This document shows positions 1 through 8,837 of a stretch of 64,000 nt of DNA, piece by piece (position 1 is the first letter of the stretch; every line of letters begins with the position of its first letter). Source of the stretch: Thiotrichaceae bacterium. Its GTDB lineage: Bacteria; Pseudomonadota; Gammaproteobacteria; Thiotrichales; Thiotrichaceae. The translations under genes and the position numbers were made by a program. The notes beneath the pieces are model-generated. The model did no database searches. It saw only the letters and a list, made by a program, of their open reading frames with translations, and was not told the origin of the DNA. The stretch covers positions 1-64,000 of the forward strand of contig JALSJN010000040.1 in the NCBI GenBank assembly GCA_026989335.1. The letters are read 5' to 3'.

Positions 1-1022
1 TTTAGCTCTTCACCAAGTTGATCTTTTTTTACAAATAAATCATCTTTTACTTCTTGGATTTGAATCACTGTTTTGGCATTACTGCTTTCTACCGCATGTT
101 CAATACTGTGATCACGCGGATTGTCGATGAACATATCCTTAGTCAGGTTACCTTGCAAAAATGAATTGGTGAAGTCACGGTTAAATACGCGGTGCAGGTT
201 TGAATCATCTGTGATTAACTTGCCCGACTCAACAAGGCGGTCAATTGACTTTCGCCACGTATCGGTCACAGTATAAACATAGTGGGCATTTTTAATGCGC
301 CCTTCAATTTTTAATGAATCAACCTGCGCATCGACAAGCTGCGGCAAATCAAAATAAGCTGAGTTATCCTTTAAGTTCAGCGGAAAACGATTACCCGCAG
401 GGGTGATTTCATACTCATCACGGCAAGCTTGACTGCAACTACCACGATTACCCGAGTTACCCACGCTTACTGAGCTAGAATAACACTGCCCCGAAAACGC
501 GATACACAAAGCGCCATGTACAAAAACTTCAGTTAGCACATCATACTCATGCGCTAGTGCTGATAATGATTTGATCTCATCAATATTGAGTTCACGCGAT
601 AAGTTAAGCCGCGATGCGCCAATTTTTGCCAAGAACTTAATCTGACCTTCGTTATGCGTGGTGAGCTGAGTTGAAGCATGAATATCAAGCGCTGGAAAAA
701 ACTTTTTCACCAGGTTAAACACCCCAAGATCTTGCACAATAATGCCATCAAGCCCTGTATTAACCAGTTTATTGAGCAGCTTGATTAACGTTGGAAGCTC
801 TTGTTCTAAGATCACCACGTTGATGGTTAAAAATACCTCGCAATCATACTTGTGCGCAAGGCGAATAACGCCAGTTAACTCATCAAATGAAAGGTTAGAT
901 GCACGGTTACGCGCGTTGAATTTATCCAACCCACAGTAAACAGCATTCGCACCAGCAATTACCGCCGCCTTAATCGCCTCAACATCACCGCCGGGGGCTA
1001 ATAATTCAATTTTTCTCTTCAT
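1..1022 (-). CDS. U32 family peptidase / RlhA(YdcP)-like protein, 3' part outside window
   Basis: The reading frame starts at the ATG on the minus strand at 1022 and runs off the left edge, so about 340 N-terminal residues are visible. It opens with MKRKIELLAPGGDVEAIKAA, then CGLDKFNARNRASNL, IHASTQLT and the signature VHGALCIAFSGQCY followed by GNRGSCSQACR. These are hallmarks of peptidase family U32. The spacing resembles Escherichia coli YdcP/RlhA, which is needed for hydroxylation of a cytidine in 23S rRNA. The U32 cysteines that bind an iron-sulfur cluster in this group appear present (ALC, GQC, SCSQAC). The C-terminal half that separates RlhA from other U32 proteins is not seen, so the exact subgroup is open. 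Confidence 0.85.
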   Translation of the reverse strand, partial: MKRKIELLAPGGDVEAIKAAVIAGANAVYCGLDKFNARNRASNLSFDELTGVIRLAHKYDCEVFLTINVVILEQELPTLIKLLNKLVNTGLDGIIVQDLGVFNLVKKFFPALDIHASTQLTTHNEGQIKFLAKIGASRLNLSRELNIDEIKSLSALAHEYDVLTEVFVHGALCIAFSGQCYSSSVSVGNSGNRGSCSQACRDEYEITPAGNRFPLNLKDNSAYFDLPQLVDAQVDSLKIEGRIKNAHYVYTVTDTWRKSIDRLVESGKLITDDSNLHRVFNRDFTNSFLQGNLTKDMFIDNPRDHSIEHAVESSNAKTVIQIQEVKDDLFVKKDQLGEEL

Positions 1023-1176
1023 GGTTTTTTAACTCGTTACTAAATATGTGAAGGCTGTTATCCATTATTGCAATAAAGGGAATTAACTCCTAATAGTTTG
1101 AAGTTAAGTCTGCTGGCTAATTTATGGTTGGAGTTTTGTAAAGTATTTTGCAGCGAGACCGCAATATCTAATAACC

Positions 1177-1695
1177 TTATTTGGAGCTTGGATCAATATG
1201 TTCAAGCTCCAATAAGCCTTCACCCACGAGTTTATATGCTTTACCAAAACCTTTTACATATTGTCCTTGATAAGGTTTTAAGCGAAATAATATAAAGTCG
1301 GGTAGGGTTCGCAATACCTCAACAACGTTACCAAATCGTTGTTCCATAGTGTCAAGTGTTGTGTCGAGTAAAGCAAAAGACTCTATAGTGTCTTTTTCCA
1401 CGATCTCTACATCACACTGATAACTTATACGACGTCGTGCAAAAATCTGACGTGCTTCAACTTCATCTTGAATAAGTAAGATACTCGCCTGAGGGTTAGA
1501 TAATAAATTTTGAGTATGACTTGCAAGCTGGCTTACAAAGATATAAAAATTGCCTAAGTCATCTACAACAAACGGGCTATAACTTGCGTTGGGTTTGCCC
1601 TCGGCCGTTAAGGTTGATAACTGCAGGGTTTGTACGCTTTGTTTGAAGCTGACAAAATCTTGCTGTAGCGTTTCTTTGGCGTGATCTTCTGTCAT
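1177..1695 (-). CDS. HugZ/HutZ-like pyridoxamine-phosphate-oxidase-fold protein
   Basis: A 172-residue protein with the split-barrel flavin/heme fold. The N-terminal half has the pattern TLQLSTLTAEGKPNASYSPF (substrate side) and NPQASILLIQDE, as in PNPOx-like domains. The C-terminal LRTLPDFILFRLKP followed by GQYVKGFGKAYKL matches the HugZ/HutZ heme-utilisation group, where a GFG-A motif is characteristic. Helicobacter HugZ degrades heme using a histidine near its C-terminus. Here the tail is short (ELEHIDPSSK) with one histidine, so heme oxygenase activity is plausible but unproven. It is a single gene, separated from the U32 gene by about 150 bp and divergent from the downstream exporter. 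Confidence 0.75.
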   Translation of the reverse strand: MTEDHAKETLQQDFVSFKQSVQTLQLSTLTAEGKPNASYSPFVVDDLGNFYIFVSQLASHTQNLLSNPQASILLIQDEVEARQIFARRRISYQCDVEIVEKDTIESFALLDTTLDTMEQRFGNVVEVLRTLPDFILFRLKPYQGQYVKGFGKAYKLVGEGLLELEHIDPSSK

Positions 1696-1742
1696 ATTAT
1701 TCTCGTGTTTAAATCGTTGCTGACAATTATAGTAGCACTAGC

Positions 1743-2582
1743 TTGCTAATCGCGCGGTTTTTTAGCAAGTCTGTTATGCTCGCCTCCTTATTAATCTGCG
1801 GCTTATGCGTTCAAATAATAGTAATGAATGAATCAACTCTTTTAATTTTTTTAAGTGCCATCGCCATCGGGGCCTATGTTCAAACCGTAACGGGTTTTGC
1901 TATGGGGTTGATTATTATGGGGATTACCGCCTCCTTACAATTGATGCCAATTTCATTTATCGCAGCAGTGATTAGCTTAACCGGCTTAACGAATGTCACG
2001 TTGGCTGTTTATAAAAACCATGCGCATATTAATTGGAAAATAGTACGAACCATTATGGTTGGCTTTGTGCCTGCAGCGCTTGCAGGGCTTTTTCTACTTT
2101 ACTATTTAGATAAAACATCCACCCAGTTATTGCAATTCATCTTAGGGCTGGTGATTATCTTAGGTGGCGTATTATTAATTTTGAAACCCAAACCGATAAA
2201 GGGTGAGCCATCATCCTACTTTTCATTAATAGCGGGGGTCGCCTCAGGGCTTATGGGAGGCTTATTCAGCACCAGTGCGCCGCCACTCATTTTCTATTTA
2301 TACAAACAATCACTCAGCATCAAGGTTATTCGTAATACGTTGTTGATGATATTTATGATCGGCTCGCTAATTCGTATCACTACGATCGGTGTGCAAGGCT
2401 ATATTACTCAAGAAATTTTATTGTTTGCGGTATACAGCTTGCCAGTGGTCTTTTTATTCACTTGGCTGGGTAAGAAATACCCGCCCGCCTTAAGCGATAT
2501 TAATATGCGCCGAGCCGCGTTTGGTTTGCTAATTGTTTTGGGAATTTCTACAACATTTACAGCGCAGTATTTAGTGCTTTAA
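1743..2582 (+). CDS. TSUP (TauE/SafE) family membrane transporter
   Basis: An integral membrane protein with about eight hydrophobic segments and two repeats of the TSUP type. The first carries the typical VQTVTGFAMGLIIMGI signature and the second ASGLMGGLFSTSAPPLIFYL. The family exports sulfite, sulfoacetate or similar organosulfur anions. The longest frame begins with TTG at 1743. In-frame ATGs at 1776 and 1824 are alternatives; the one at 1824 (MNESTLL...) removes an extra hydrophobic leader and is my preferred start, although no strong ribosome-binding site decides it. It converges on the lipoprotein gene and overlaps its 3' end by about 12 bp. Substrate not predictable. Confidence 0.8.
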   Translation: MLIARFFSKSVMLASLLICGLCVQIIVMNESTLLIFLSAIAIGAYVQTVTGFAMGLIIMGITASLQLMPISFIAAVISLTGLTNVTLAVYKNHAHINWKIVRTIMVGFVPAALAGLFLLYYLDKTSTQLLQFILGLVIILGGVLLILKPKPIKGEPSSYFSLIAGVASGLMGGLFSTSAPPLIFYLYKQSLSIKVIRNTLLMIFMIGSLIRITTIGVQGYITQEILLFAVYSLPVVFLFTWLGKKYPPALSDINMRRAAFGLLIVLGISTTFTAQYLVL

Positions 2583-3530
2583 ATCAGACCGCCACTTCGC
2601 ATGATGAAAGTGCAAGCGATGATCGCATGAATTAGAAACAATCGAACTATTTAAGGTGATTCGCCCAATATCCAGCCAGTTTTTTTGCCCGTTAACACGG
2701 TCACTCGCAACTGAAATACTAAAAACTAAAGGCTTACTTTTAATACCAAGCTCGTCTCTAAAGTCAGACTTATTAACCGTTTGCCCTTGGAGCGCATTAA
2801 CCTTCATCCACCGAGGTGTGATTGCATTATTTAGGTTTTTCTCACCTAATTGTGAAACCTCATAAAGTTGGCGGACTTTGGGGTTTTCATCGGCTTGCGA
2901 AAATGAGCGGGCAAGCTTTGCCGCATAAAGAAAGCTTTTTAGGACGGTACTGGTAATAGTCGCAGGTGGGCTATTTGTAAGGCTTACATCAGTATAATGC
3001 TTAGCCCGTGTACCACCAAGGTCATCAATTAAAAAGAAGTTTGCTGTATTTTCCGTATTTATTTGTATGGGGTTTATTGTTGGGAAGATTTTTCCTGCAA
3101 AACCAAAAGAGCGCAACTGCCCACTTTTCGTATTCGACATCGCAGAAGATGCACGCACAATAATTAACCCTTTCGTGCCCTGTTTAAAATAGCCCGAGTA
3201 TTTATTTTTAGCCGTAATATTCCAGCGTCCCTTAAAACAAATACCATTCGGATGAGCCAATTTTTCGAACTGCGGGAGAATATCCGCGTGGTTGTTTAAG
3301 GTTCTTTTAGCATCGCCAAGAATGATATTTTTACCCTGTGCGACTAGCTTGCGATAAGAGACCTTGAGTTGTGGTAATTTTTTAACAGGGTCGGAAGTTA
3401 TCTGATTCCAAATAGTTTGAAATTGATTGGGTTTATTTTTTTCAACAGGAGGTGGAGAAACTGGGGAGCTAGTAGCGCAAGCTGAGAGTAGGAAAAGGGA
3501 AGTAGTTATTATTGTGTAAACATGAGTCAT
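2571..3530 (-). CDS. putative lipoprotein with catalase-like domain
   Basis: I chose the internal ATG at 3530 because the protein then starts MTHVYTIITTSLFLLSACAT, a clean signal peptide with a lipobox (LSAC); the longer frame to 3581 only adds a hydrophilic leader. After a proline-rich linker the mature protein contains HPNGICFKGRWNIT, YSGYFKQGTKGLIIVRAS, FGFAGKIFPT and ANFFLIDDLGG. This series resembles the heme-catalase core (HPxGxxxxGxF, YSGLF, RGFALKxYPT, NLLxxDD). The classic catalytic histidine position is not obvious, and SrpA-like and mini-catalase families vary here. The call is a catalase-fold lipoprotein by motif order, function unknown. Confidence 0.5.
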   Translation of the reverse strand: MTHVYTIITTSLFLLSACATSSPVSPPPVEKNKPNQFQTIWNQITSDPVKKLPQLKVSYRKLVAQGKNIILGDAKRTLNNHADILPQFEKLAHPNGICFKGRWNITAKNKYSGYFKQGTKGLIIVRASSAMSNTKSGQLRSFGFAGKIFPTINPIQINTENTANFFLIDDLGGTRAKHYTDVSLTNSPPATITSTVLKSFLYAAKLARSFSQADENPKVRQLYEVSQLGEKNLNNAITPRWMKVNALQGQTVNKSDFRDELGIKSKPLVFSISVASDRVNGQKNWLDIGRITLNSSIVSNSCDHRLHFHHAKWRSDLKH

Positions 3531-3621
3531 GAATTGAAGATAGCATAAGACCTTTGCTTTCGTAAGTTTATATTCAATCAAAAGTCATACAAAATATCAC
3601 TGTAAGAAGCAATTCTCTACC

Positions 3622-3683
3622 TGTGTAAAGCCCGCTAGAGAAAACTCTTATCCGGAAGCTCTTTCCGAGTGAATACTTACACA
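3622..3683. repeat. small nested palindromic element
   Basis: The ends TGTGTAA (3622-3628) and TTACACA (3677-3683) are inverted copies. Inside lie ACTC...GAGT and CGGAA...TTCCG stems around a CTC loop. This fills much of the gap between two divergent genes, upstream of the phnA-like gene. It could be a small mobile palindrome or a transcribed structure; only one copy was seen here. Confidence 0.45.
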
Positions 3684-3736
3684 AAGGCAGTCTAATCCTT
3701 TAAAATCATCCCTTTAAATTGATTGTCGGGATTATC

Positions 3737-4306
3737 ATGTCTATTGATAGCGCACTATTAAAACGCGGTAATTCAAAATGTGAGTTTTGTAAATCTGATA
3801 AAAATCTATCCGCTTACGACATCCCCCCGATCACACAAAGAAGCTTAGATAAATCCGTTTTAGTTTGCTCAAGCTGCCTTCATCAAATCAAAAATCAAGA
3901 CGAAATGGAACCTAATCATTGGCGTTGTTTAAATGACAGCATGTGGTCAGACGTTGCAGCCGTTCAGGCAATGAGTTGGCGTTTATTAAGTCGTCTCAGC
4001 GGTCAAGGCTTAGGATGGCCCGAAGAATTATTAGAAATACTGTATCTCGAAGATGATGTGAAAAAATGGGCAATGTCAGACATGCGCCCCGTAGATGAGC
4101 CAACCGTTGATATAAACGGCGTACCCTTTACCGTTGGCTGTTCAGCCATTATGACAAAGGATAGATACATCACCGGAGCAAACTTTATGGCAAAACGTGG
4201 CTGGGTGGTGAAAAATATTGGGCTTACCAATAAATCAACTTCTATTGACGGGAACCTTAATGGTTTCAGGGTTGTTCTGGGTACGGGATATTTGAAGATA
4301 ATATGA
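3737..4306 (+). CDS. PhnA family zinc-ribbon protein
   Basis: The start is the ATG at 3737 (MSIDSALLKRGNSKCEFCKSD); the longer frame from 3719 adds only a few residues. The N-terminus has a CxxC pair (CEFC) and a second pair of cysteines in VLVCSSCLHQI, forming a zinc ribbon of the PhnA_Zn type. The C-terminal DINGVPFTVGCSAIMTKD, GWVVKNIGLT and IDGNLNGFRVVLGTGYLK matches the PhnA small beta domain (DxDGxxLxxGDSVTLIKDL...VKNIRL...IDGxxxxLK). PhnA proteins sit in phosphonate gene clusters in some bacteria, but this version is about twice the length of E. coli PhnA and stands alone. The family's biochemical role is poorly defined, so no specific reaction is claimed. Confidence 0.75.
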   Translation: MSIDSALLKRGNSKCEFCKSDKNLSAYDIPPITQRSLDKSVLVCSSCLHQIKNQDEMEPNHWRCLNDSMWSDVAAVQAMSWRLLSRLSGQGLGWPEELLEILYLEDDVKKWAMSDMRPVDEPTVDINGVPFTVGCSAIMTKDRYITGANFMAKRGWVVKNIGLTNKSTSIDGNLNGFRVVLGTGYLKII

Positions 4307-4367
4307 GTGCGTATTATTTCGGCGTTTGTACGAGGAATTGATACTCAATGGTCAGTGTTTTTATAAG

Positions 4368-4397
4368 TTGAGACCTTTGCACGATTCTGCTGACGAG
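4368..4397. repeat. solo end of the GAGACCTTTGCACG repeat family
   Basis: The sequence TTGAGACCTTTGCACGA here matches the inverted ends of the complete element at 15059-15222 and continues with a related CTGCTGACGAGTAAA. No matching right end was found before 4519, so this appears to be a decayed or partial copy in the 213-bp gap after the phnA-like gene. Confidence 0.5.
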
Positions 4398-4519
4398 TAA
4401 AAATGGCTGAAATCTCGATATTTTTGTTGGCTTTGAACTGAGTATTTACACGGTTTTTAAATACACTCGTGGCTATTTTTTTAAAATAGTCATAACTACT
4501 TTTATGTAGACGCTAAAAA

Positions 4520-4744
4520 TCAAAAGCAGTTTTCGGTATATTTATTTTTCCAATATTTTCGATTAGCCTCTAATTTATTATACTGCTTCACCGTATAACC
4601 ACGCAGCATACGCTCTTCAGCATTATCTTTTTTCTCTTCAATATACGCACACAATGCTTCTTTGGTTTTAAATTTCTTTAGCTTTTTAGGTTTCGCAAAT
4701 ACGCTAACAGTCATCGCGCAAATAATAATTACCATATTCTTCAT
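4520..4744 (-). CDS. small secreted basic protein, unknown
   Basis: A 74-residue product starting MKNMVIIICAMTVSVFAKPKK, which reads as a short signal peptide with cleavage after VFA. The mature part is lysine-rich and helical (FKTKEALCAYIEEKKDNAEERMLRGYTVKQYNKLEANRKYW is one continuous amphipathic stretch) with two cysteines, one near the C-terminus, that could form a disulfide. I do not recognise a family. It is divergent from the AmpG-like gene, with starts about 60 bp apart. The signal peptide and composition make it likely real despite its size. Confidence 0.55.
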   Translation of the reverse strand: MKNMVIIICAMTVSVFAKPKKLKKFKTKEALCAYIEEKKDNAEERMLRGYTVKQYNKLEANRKYWKNKYTENCF

Positions 4745-4804
4745 ATTATGCCTTTCTTATAATCATTCCCTCATTTATTGTATACTCCCCGCAAGGGGAA
4801 TGAA

Positions 4805-6397
4805 ATGACGACAAGTAACCTAGGCACACAAGACGCACAAATAAAAAAACAACAAAAAAGCTGGGGCGAAACCTTAAAAGAATTTAAAAACCCGCGTGTT
4901 CTCACCATGTTATTTTTGGGTTTTTCGGCCGGTGTTCCCATTCTTCTGATTTTTTCCTCACTCAGCTTATGGCTACGAGAAGCGGGTGTTGAACGCTCCG
5001 CAGTAACTTTTTTTAGTTGGGCTGCGTTGGGTTATTCATTTAAGTTCGTATGGGCGCCTTTAATTGATAAGTTGCCGTTACCGTTATTAACCAAGCTACT
5101 CGGGCGCAGGCGTAGCTGGATGCTAGTCGCCCAATTTTTTATTATTGGTGCTATTTTTTGGATGGCACAAACAGACCCGACGATTGAAGGCAGCTTAACC
5201 AGCATGGCCTTCGCTGCCATATTATTAGGGTTCTCATCCGCCACTCAAGATGTGGTGATTGATGCCTACCGTATTGAATCTGCCGATTCCGATTTACAGG
5301 CGTTAATGTCATCTACCTATATTGCAGGTTATCGCATTGGTATGTTGGTCGCAGGTGCTGGGGCATTATATTTGGCCAGTTATTTTGGCTCTGATAAAGG
5401 CGCTTATAATTACCAAGCGTGGCGAATGAGTTATATGATTATGGCAGGGGTGATGCTGGTAGGTATTGCAACGACACTTTTAATTCCCGAGCCAAAAATA
5501 CAACGCTCGAACGAGTCAATCTATTCTGGGTCAGATTACTTTCGATTTTTATTGCTCTTTTCCTTTGCAGTAGCCAGCTTTATCGCAGTCTTTTATTTTA
5601 GCGTTGATCTCGCTAAAAGCCTTAAAACCACCTTGACGGATGCTTTTTCAAATAAACATTTAGCGGGGTTTTTAGTACAAACACTGCGTCTATTTTCTGC
5701 ACTGCTGGCAGCAGGGGTTATTGCAAAATTATTAGTGAGTTTTGGCATCGTTAATAAAAGCATGGTGGTTGATACTTATGTTGCGCCGGTTAAGGATTTC
5801 TTCTCTCGATACGGTTATTCATTGGCTTGGCTGTTATTAGCACTCATTGGCTTATATCGAATTTCAGATATTGTGCTAGGCGTTATTTCCAATGTTTTTT
5901 ATCAGGATTTAGGTTTCACCAAAGTTGAAATAGCCAGTGTTGTTAAAACCTTTGGCTTGCTTATGACTATTGCTGGCGGCTTTCTCGGTGGATTATTAGC
6001 TGTTCGATTCGGCGTGTTAAAAATACTCTTTTTAGGCGCGTTACTATCCGCAGCAACCAACCTATTATTTATGGCGTTAGCGGGTATGGGGCATAATTTG
6101 CCGATGCTTTATTTGGTTATTTCAGCTGACAATTTATCCGCAGGTTTGGCCAGTGCGGCATTCATTGCATTTTTATCAAGCTTAACCAATATCTCATTCA
6201 CCGCAATTCAATATGCGATTTTCAGCTCATTAATGACGTTGTTACCTAAAATACTGGGTGGCTATTCTGGATCAATGGTGGATGAGTTGGGTTATTCCAA
6301 CTTTTTTATCATCACCGCCTTAATGGGGATACCTGTTTTAATCTTGATTGTTTTAGCCAGCAAACGGTTTGACAAAAATCCGATAAAAGTAGACTAA
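4805..6397 (+). CDS. AmpG-like MFS permease (muropeptide transporter family)
   Basis: The ATG at 4805 is preceded at good spacing by AAGGGGA (4793-4799), so it is preferred over the upstream frame start at 4778. The product is about 530 residues with roughly 12-14 transmembrane segments. FKFVWAPLIDKLPLP and LGRRRSW form the conserved loop between TM2 and TM3 of AmpG permeases, and SSATQDVVIDAYRIE is the AmpG signature in TM4. E. coli AmpG imports anhydro-muropeptides for cell-wall recycling and is about 490 residues long. An insertion around residues 260-330 lengthens this one. It is monocistronic by context. Good family assignment; substrate inferred from the family. Confidence 0.85.
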   Translation: MTTSNLGTQDAQIKKQQKSWGETLKEFKNPRVLTMLFLGFSAGVPILLIFSSLSLWLREAGVERSAVTFFSWAALGYSFKFVWAPLIDKLPLPLLTKLLGRRRSWMLVAQFFIIGAIFWMAQTDPTIEGSLTSMAFAAILLGFSSATQDVVIDAYRIESADSDLQALMSSTYIAGYRIGMLVAGAGALYLASYFGSDKGAYNYQAWRMSYMIMAGVMLVGIATTLLIPEPKIQRSNESIYSGSDYFRFLLLFSFAVASFIAVFYFSVDLAKSLKTTLTDAFSNKHLAGFLVQTLRLFSALLAAGVIAKLLVSFGIVNKSMVVDTYVAPVKDFFSRYGYSLAWLLLALIGLYRISDIVLGVISNVFYQDLGFTKVEIASVVKTFGLLMTIAGGFLGGLLAVRFGVLKILFLGALLSAATNLLFMALAGMGHNLPMLYLVISADNLSAGLASAAFIAFLSSLTNISFTAIQYAIFSSLMTLLPKILGGYSGSMVDELGYSNFFIITALMGIPVLILIVLASKRFDKNPIKVD

Positions 6398-6467
6398 TAT
6401 TGATAAGCACCGAATTTAAAGATAAGCTCACGCCATCAGATAGCGTGGTAATCATCAAGGAGAGAAT

Positions 6468-8669
6468 ATGCCATCCCGTTTATTAAAAGGATTGCTTTTA
6501 CTATTTATAACCCTGGCGCTTTTACCTGCCAGTGCACGCCAAACCAACCATCCAAAGCTAGGTATTAATGTCGCTGGTTTAGGCAAGTTAACCTCCGCTA
6601 TTCCGTTTACCGATATTTTTAAATCATCGCGCGGTTGGTTTACCTCATGCGATTATGACTGGCGGGCAAGCCGGCCAATAGATCCTGGCTGTTCACGTAA
6701 AAAGTCTTTAAATACGGGCGAACAAGCCTTATTAGATTTAGATGGTGATGGCTGGGTACGTTCATTACCGCCTCAACAAGACCCTGCAATTTACACCAGC
6801 GTTACCAGTACATGGAAGCTACCAAAAGCCTTTCCTACTGGACGTTATGTTATTCTCTATGAGGGTGAAGGTCTTATCAAAATGACTGGCGACCTGAAAA
6901 TAATCAACGACTTTAATGGGCATATTGAGTTTGATTTATTATCACCTAAGCGTAACTTAAGGCTACAAATTCTTCAAACAGACCCAAGAAGAAACGGTAA
7001 TTACATCCGCAAATTGAGTATTGTCCCGAAGAGAAACGAGCATAACTATAAGCGCCAAATTTTTAATATTGACTACCTGCGCAAAGTACGTGATATGCAC
7101 TCGCTACGCTTTATGCCTTGGACTAACCCGCGCGGCAACGTCGCCACTGAATGGTGGCAACGCGCCACCTTAGGCGCAGCACATTACACTGGCCCTAATG
7201 GTGTACCCGCCGAGCGCATGGTTGATTTAGCCAACGCAATCAATGCAACACCTTGGTTAAGTGTGCCGTATAAAGCCAATGATGAGTATATGCGACAGTA
7301 CGCCCGCATGGTTAAGAATCGTTTACGCAAAGATCAAAAAGTCTATATCGAATACTCTAACGAAGTGTGGAACAGCATCTTCCCCGCTGCTACTTATGCC
7401 GCACGCAAAGCGGATAAACTTTGGAACTTCCCTTACAAAAAAGTAGCGCCTGGTAAACGCCGCGTATTACTTGGTGCTAACTGGTACGCAAAACGTAGCG
7501 TTGAAATGTGTCAGATTTTCAAAAAGGAATTTGGCGGGCAACGTAACCGTGTAAAATGTGTCGTTGGCTCACTTAATTCTGTTCCTTGGATCGGCAAAGA
7601 AATTCTTGAATGTCCACTCTGGAAAGAAGCTAATGGCTGTGGGAACCGTGTAGACGGCTACGGTATTGGACCCTACTTTGGCGACTACATTGCGCGTAAA
7701 GAAAACCGCGCAACCGTTAAAGCTTGGGCCAGAGATGGTGACGGTGGAAAATCACGCCTGTTTCAAGAAATTTTGCATGGTGGGATGATTAAAAATGGGC
7801 CTGAGGGTGGCTCAATGAGTCGCTTACGTGATCAAATTTATGCGAATAAAAAACTCGCTGATAAATACGGCCTAGAGTTACTCGCCTATGAAGCGGGGCA
7901 GCATTTAATTCGCTATGACCCACCGCATACCGTTAAAGACCCTGCAGTTCTCAATTTATTTATGAGCGCGCAGAACGACCCGCGCATGCGACAAGCTTAC
8001 AAGCAATATTTAAATACTTGGCAACAAGGCGGCGGCGGCTTATTACTTCACTTTTATGGCATTGGTGAAGTAGAGCCAAAGAATTTCTTTGGTATGCTGG
8101 ATAGTTTGGATCAAAAAACATCGCCTAAATATGCGGCACTCATGGATTACTTGTCTACCCGCTCAACCTATGTTGCACCAAAGCGTAAAGCTTATTTACC
8201 ACCCGTGATAGATAACCTACCTGACCCTGTCATTGACGAACCACAAGCTAAACCTGTTAAACCCGTGGTAGCAGCCGCACCAGTACAGGTTAAAAAGCCA
8301 AAACCAGCTATTGCAGCTGTCAACAACGTCACTGCAATAAGTGGCCGCTCAGTTAGGCGCTGGAAGAAAACGGGTAATAGTGCAACCTCACCCCCCGTAC
8401 GAATTAAAAATGGAAAAAGTTATTTACGTTTCTACTGGCACTATTTAAATGCGGACGGCAACGCAAATGACTACTTTCGTTTGTACGCTGTAGATGCCAA
8501 AGGTGGACGTAAACTATTATTCGAACAACCTGCAGGCGATATAAAGCAAGTCGGTAATACCGACCAACTTTATGAAGAAGACGTGAGCCGCTATATTGGC
8601 CCAGCTGTTCGTTTACATATTGAAGTAAACCCTGGGCTACAAGTCGCTGTGACTAAAATCACTTTCTAA
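6468..8669 (+). CDS. secreted glycoside-hydrolase-like (cellulase-type TIM barrel) protein with C-terminal beta domain
   Basis: AAGGAGAG lies just before the ATG. A signal peptide (MPSRLLKGLLLLFITLALLPASA) precedes a jelly-roll-like N-terminal region (about residues 25-190: LGINVAGLGK, PFTDIFKSSRGW, LDLDGDGWVRSLP). A barrel-like domain follows, with VYIEYSNEVWN (N298-E299, the usual acid/base pair of clan-A hydrolases) and LLAYEAGQHL (E475, a candidate nucleophile). After a Pro/Lys/Ala-rich linker (about 570-625) there is a small C-terminal domain with aromatic residues suited to sugar binding. This architecture is found in proteins annotated as cellulose-binding or endoglucanase-like. The likely role is cleavage or binding of an extracellular polysaccharide; the substrate is unknown. 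Confidence 0.65.
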   Translation: MPSRLLKGLLLLFITLALLPASARQTNHPKLGINVAGLGKLTSAIPFTDIFKSSRGWFTSCDYDWRASRPIDPGCSRKKSLNTGEQALLDLDGDGWVRSLPPQQDPAIYTSVTSTWKLPKAFPTGRYVILYEGEGLIKMTGDLKIINDFNGHIEFDLLSPKRNLRLQILQTDPRRNGNYIRKLSIVPKRNEHNYKRQIFNIDYLRKVRDMHSLRFMPWTNPRGNVATEWWQRATLGAAHYTGPNGVPAERMVDLANAINATPWLSVPYKANDEYMRQYARMVKNRLRKDQKVYIEYSNEVWNSIFPAATYAARKADKLWNFPYKKVAPGKRRVLLGANWYAKRSVEMCQIFKKEFGGQRNRVKCVVGSLNSVPWIGKEILECPLWKEANGCGNRVDGYGIGPYFGDYIARKENRATVKAWARDGDGGKSRLFQEILHGGMIKNGPEGGSMSRLRDQIYANKKLADKYGLELLAYEAGQHLIRYDPPHTVKDPAVLNLFMSAQNDPRMRQAYKQYLNTWQQGGGGLLLHFYGIGEVEPKNFFGMLDSLDQKTSPKYAALMDYLSTRSTYVAPKRKAYLPPVIDNLPDPVIDEPQAKPVKPVVAAAPVQVKKPKPAIAAVNNVTAISGRSVRRWKKTGNSATSPPVRIKNGKSYLRFYWHYLNADGNANDYFRLYAVDAKGGRKLLFEQPAGDIKQVGNTDQLYEEDVSRYIGPAVRLHIEVNPGLQVAVTKITF

Positions 8670-8718
8670 TAGCTAACCTCTTTAGGTCAGGATATCAGAG
8701 GTATTTCTGATTTAAGGC

Positions 8719-8837
8719 AAACCTGGATTAAGTCGATTAGAATTTAGCGCAGAACAAACTGTCGCTATTTTTCAGGAAGTGAGTCGTAATAGTCACTCTA
8801 TTGCACCGAAATAGTTGGACTTGATCAGAATCTCCTT
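8719..8837. repeat. MITE-like repeat family R1, copy A
   Basis: The left end reads AACCTGGATTAAGTCGATTA and the right end AGTTGGACTTGATCAGAATC; the right end is an inverted near-copy of the left. The interior AATTTAGCGCAGAA...GTCGCTATTTTTCA...GAAGTGAGTCGTAAT is shared with copies C and D. The element ends inside the stop codon region of the DUF1501 gene. It is about 119 bp, too small to encode anything, and consistent with a non-autonomous mobile element. Confidence 0.75.
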
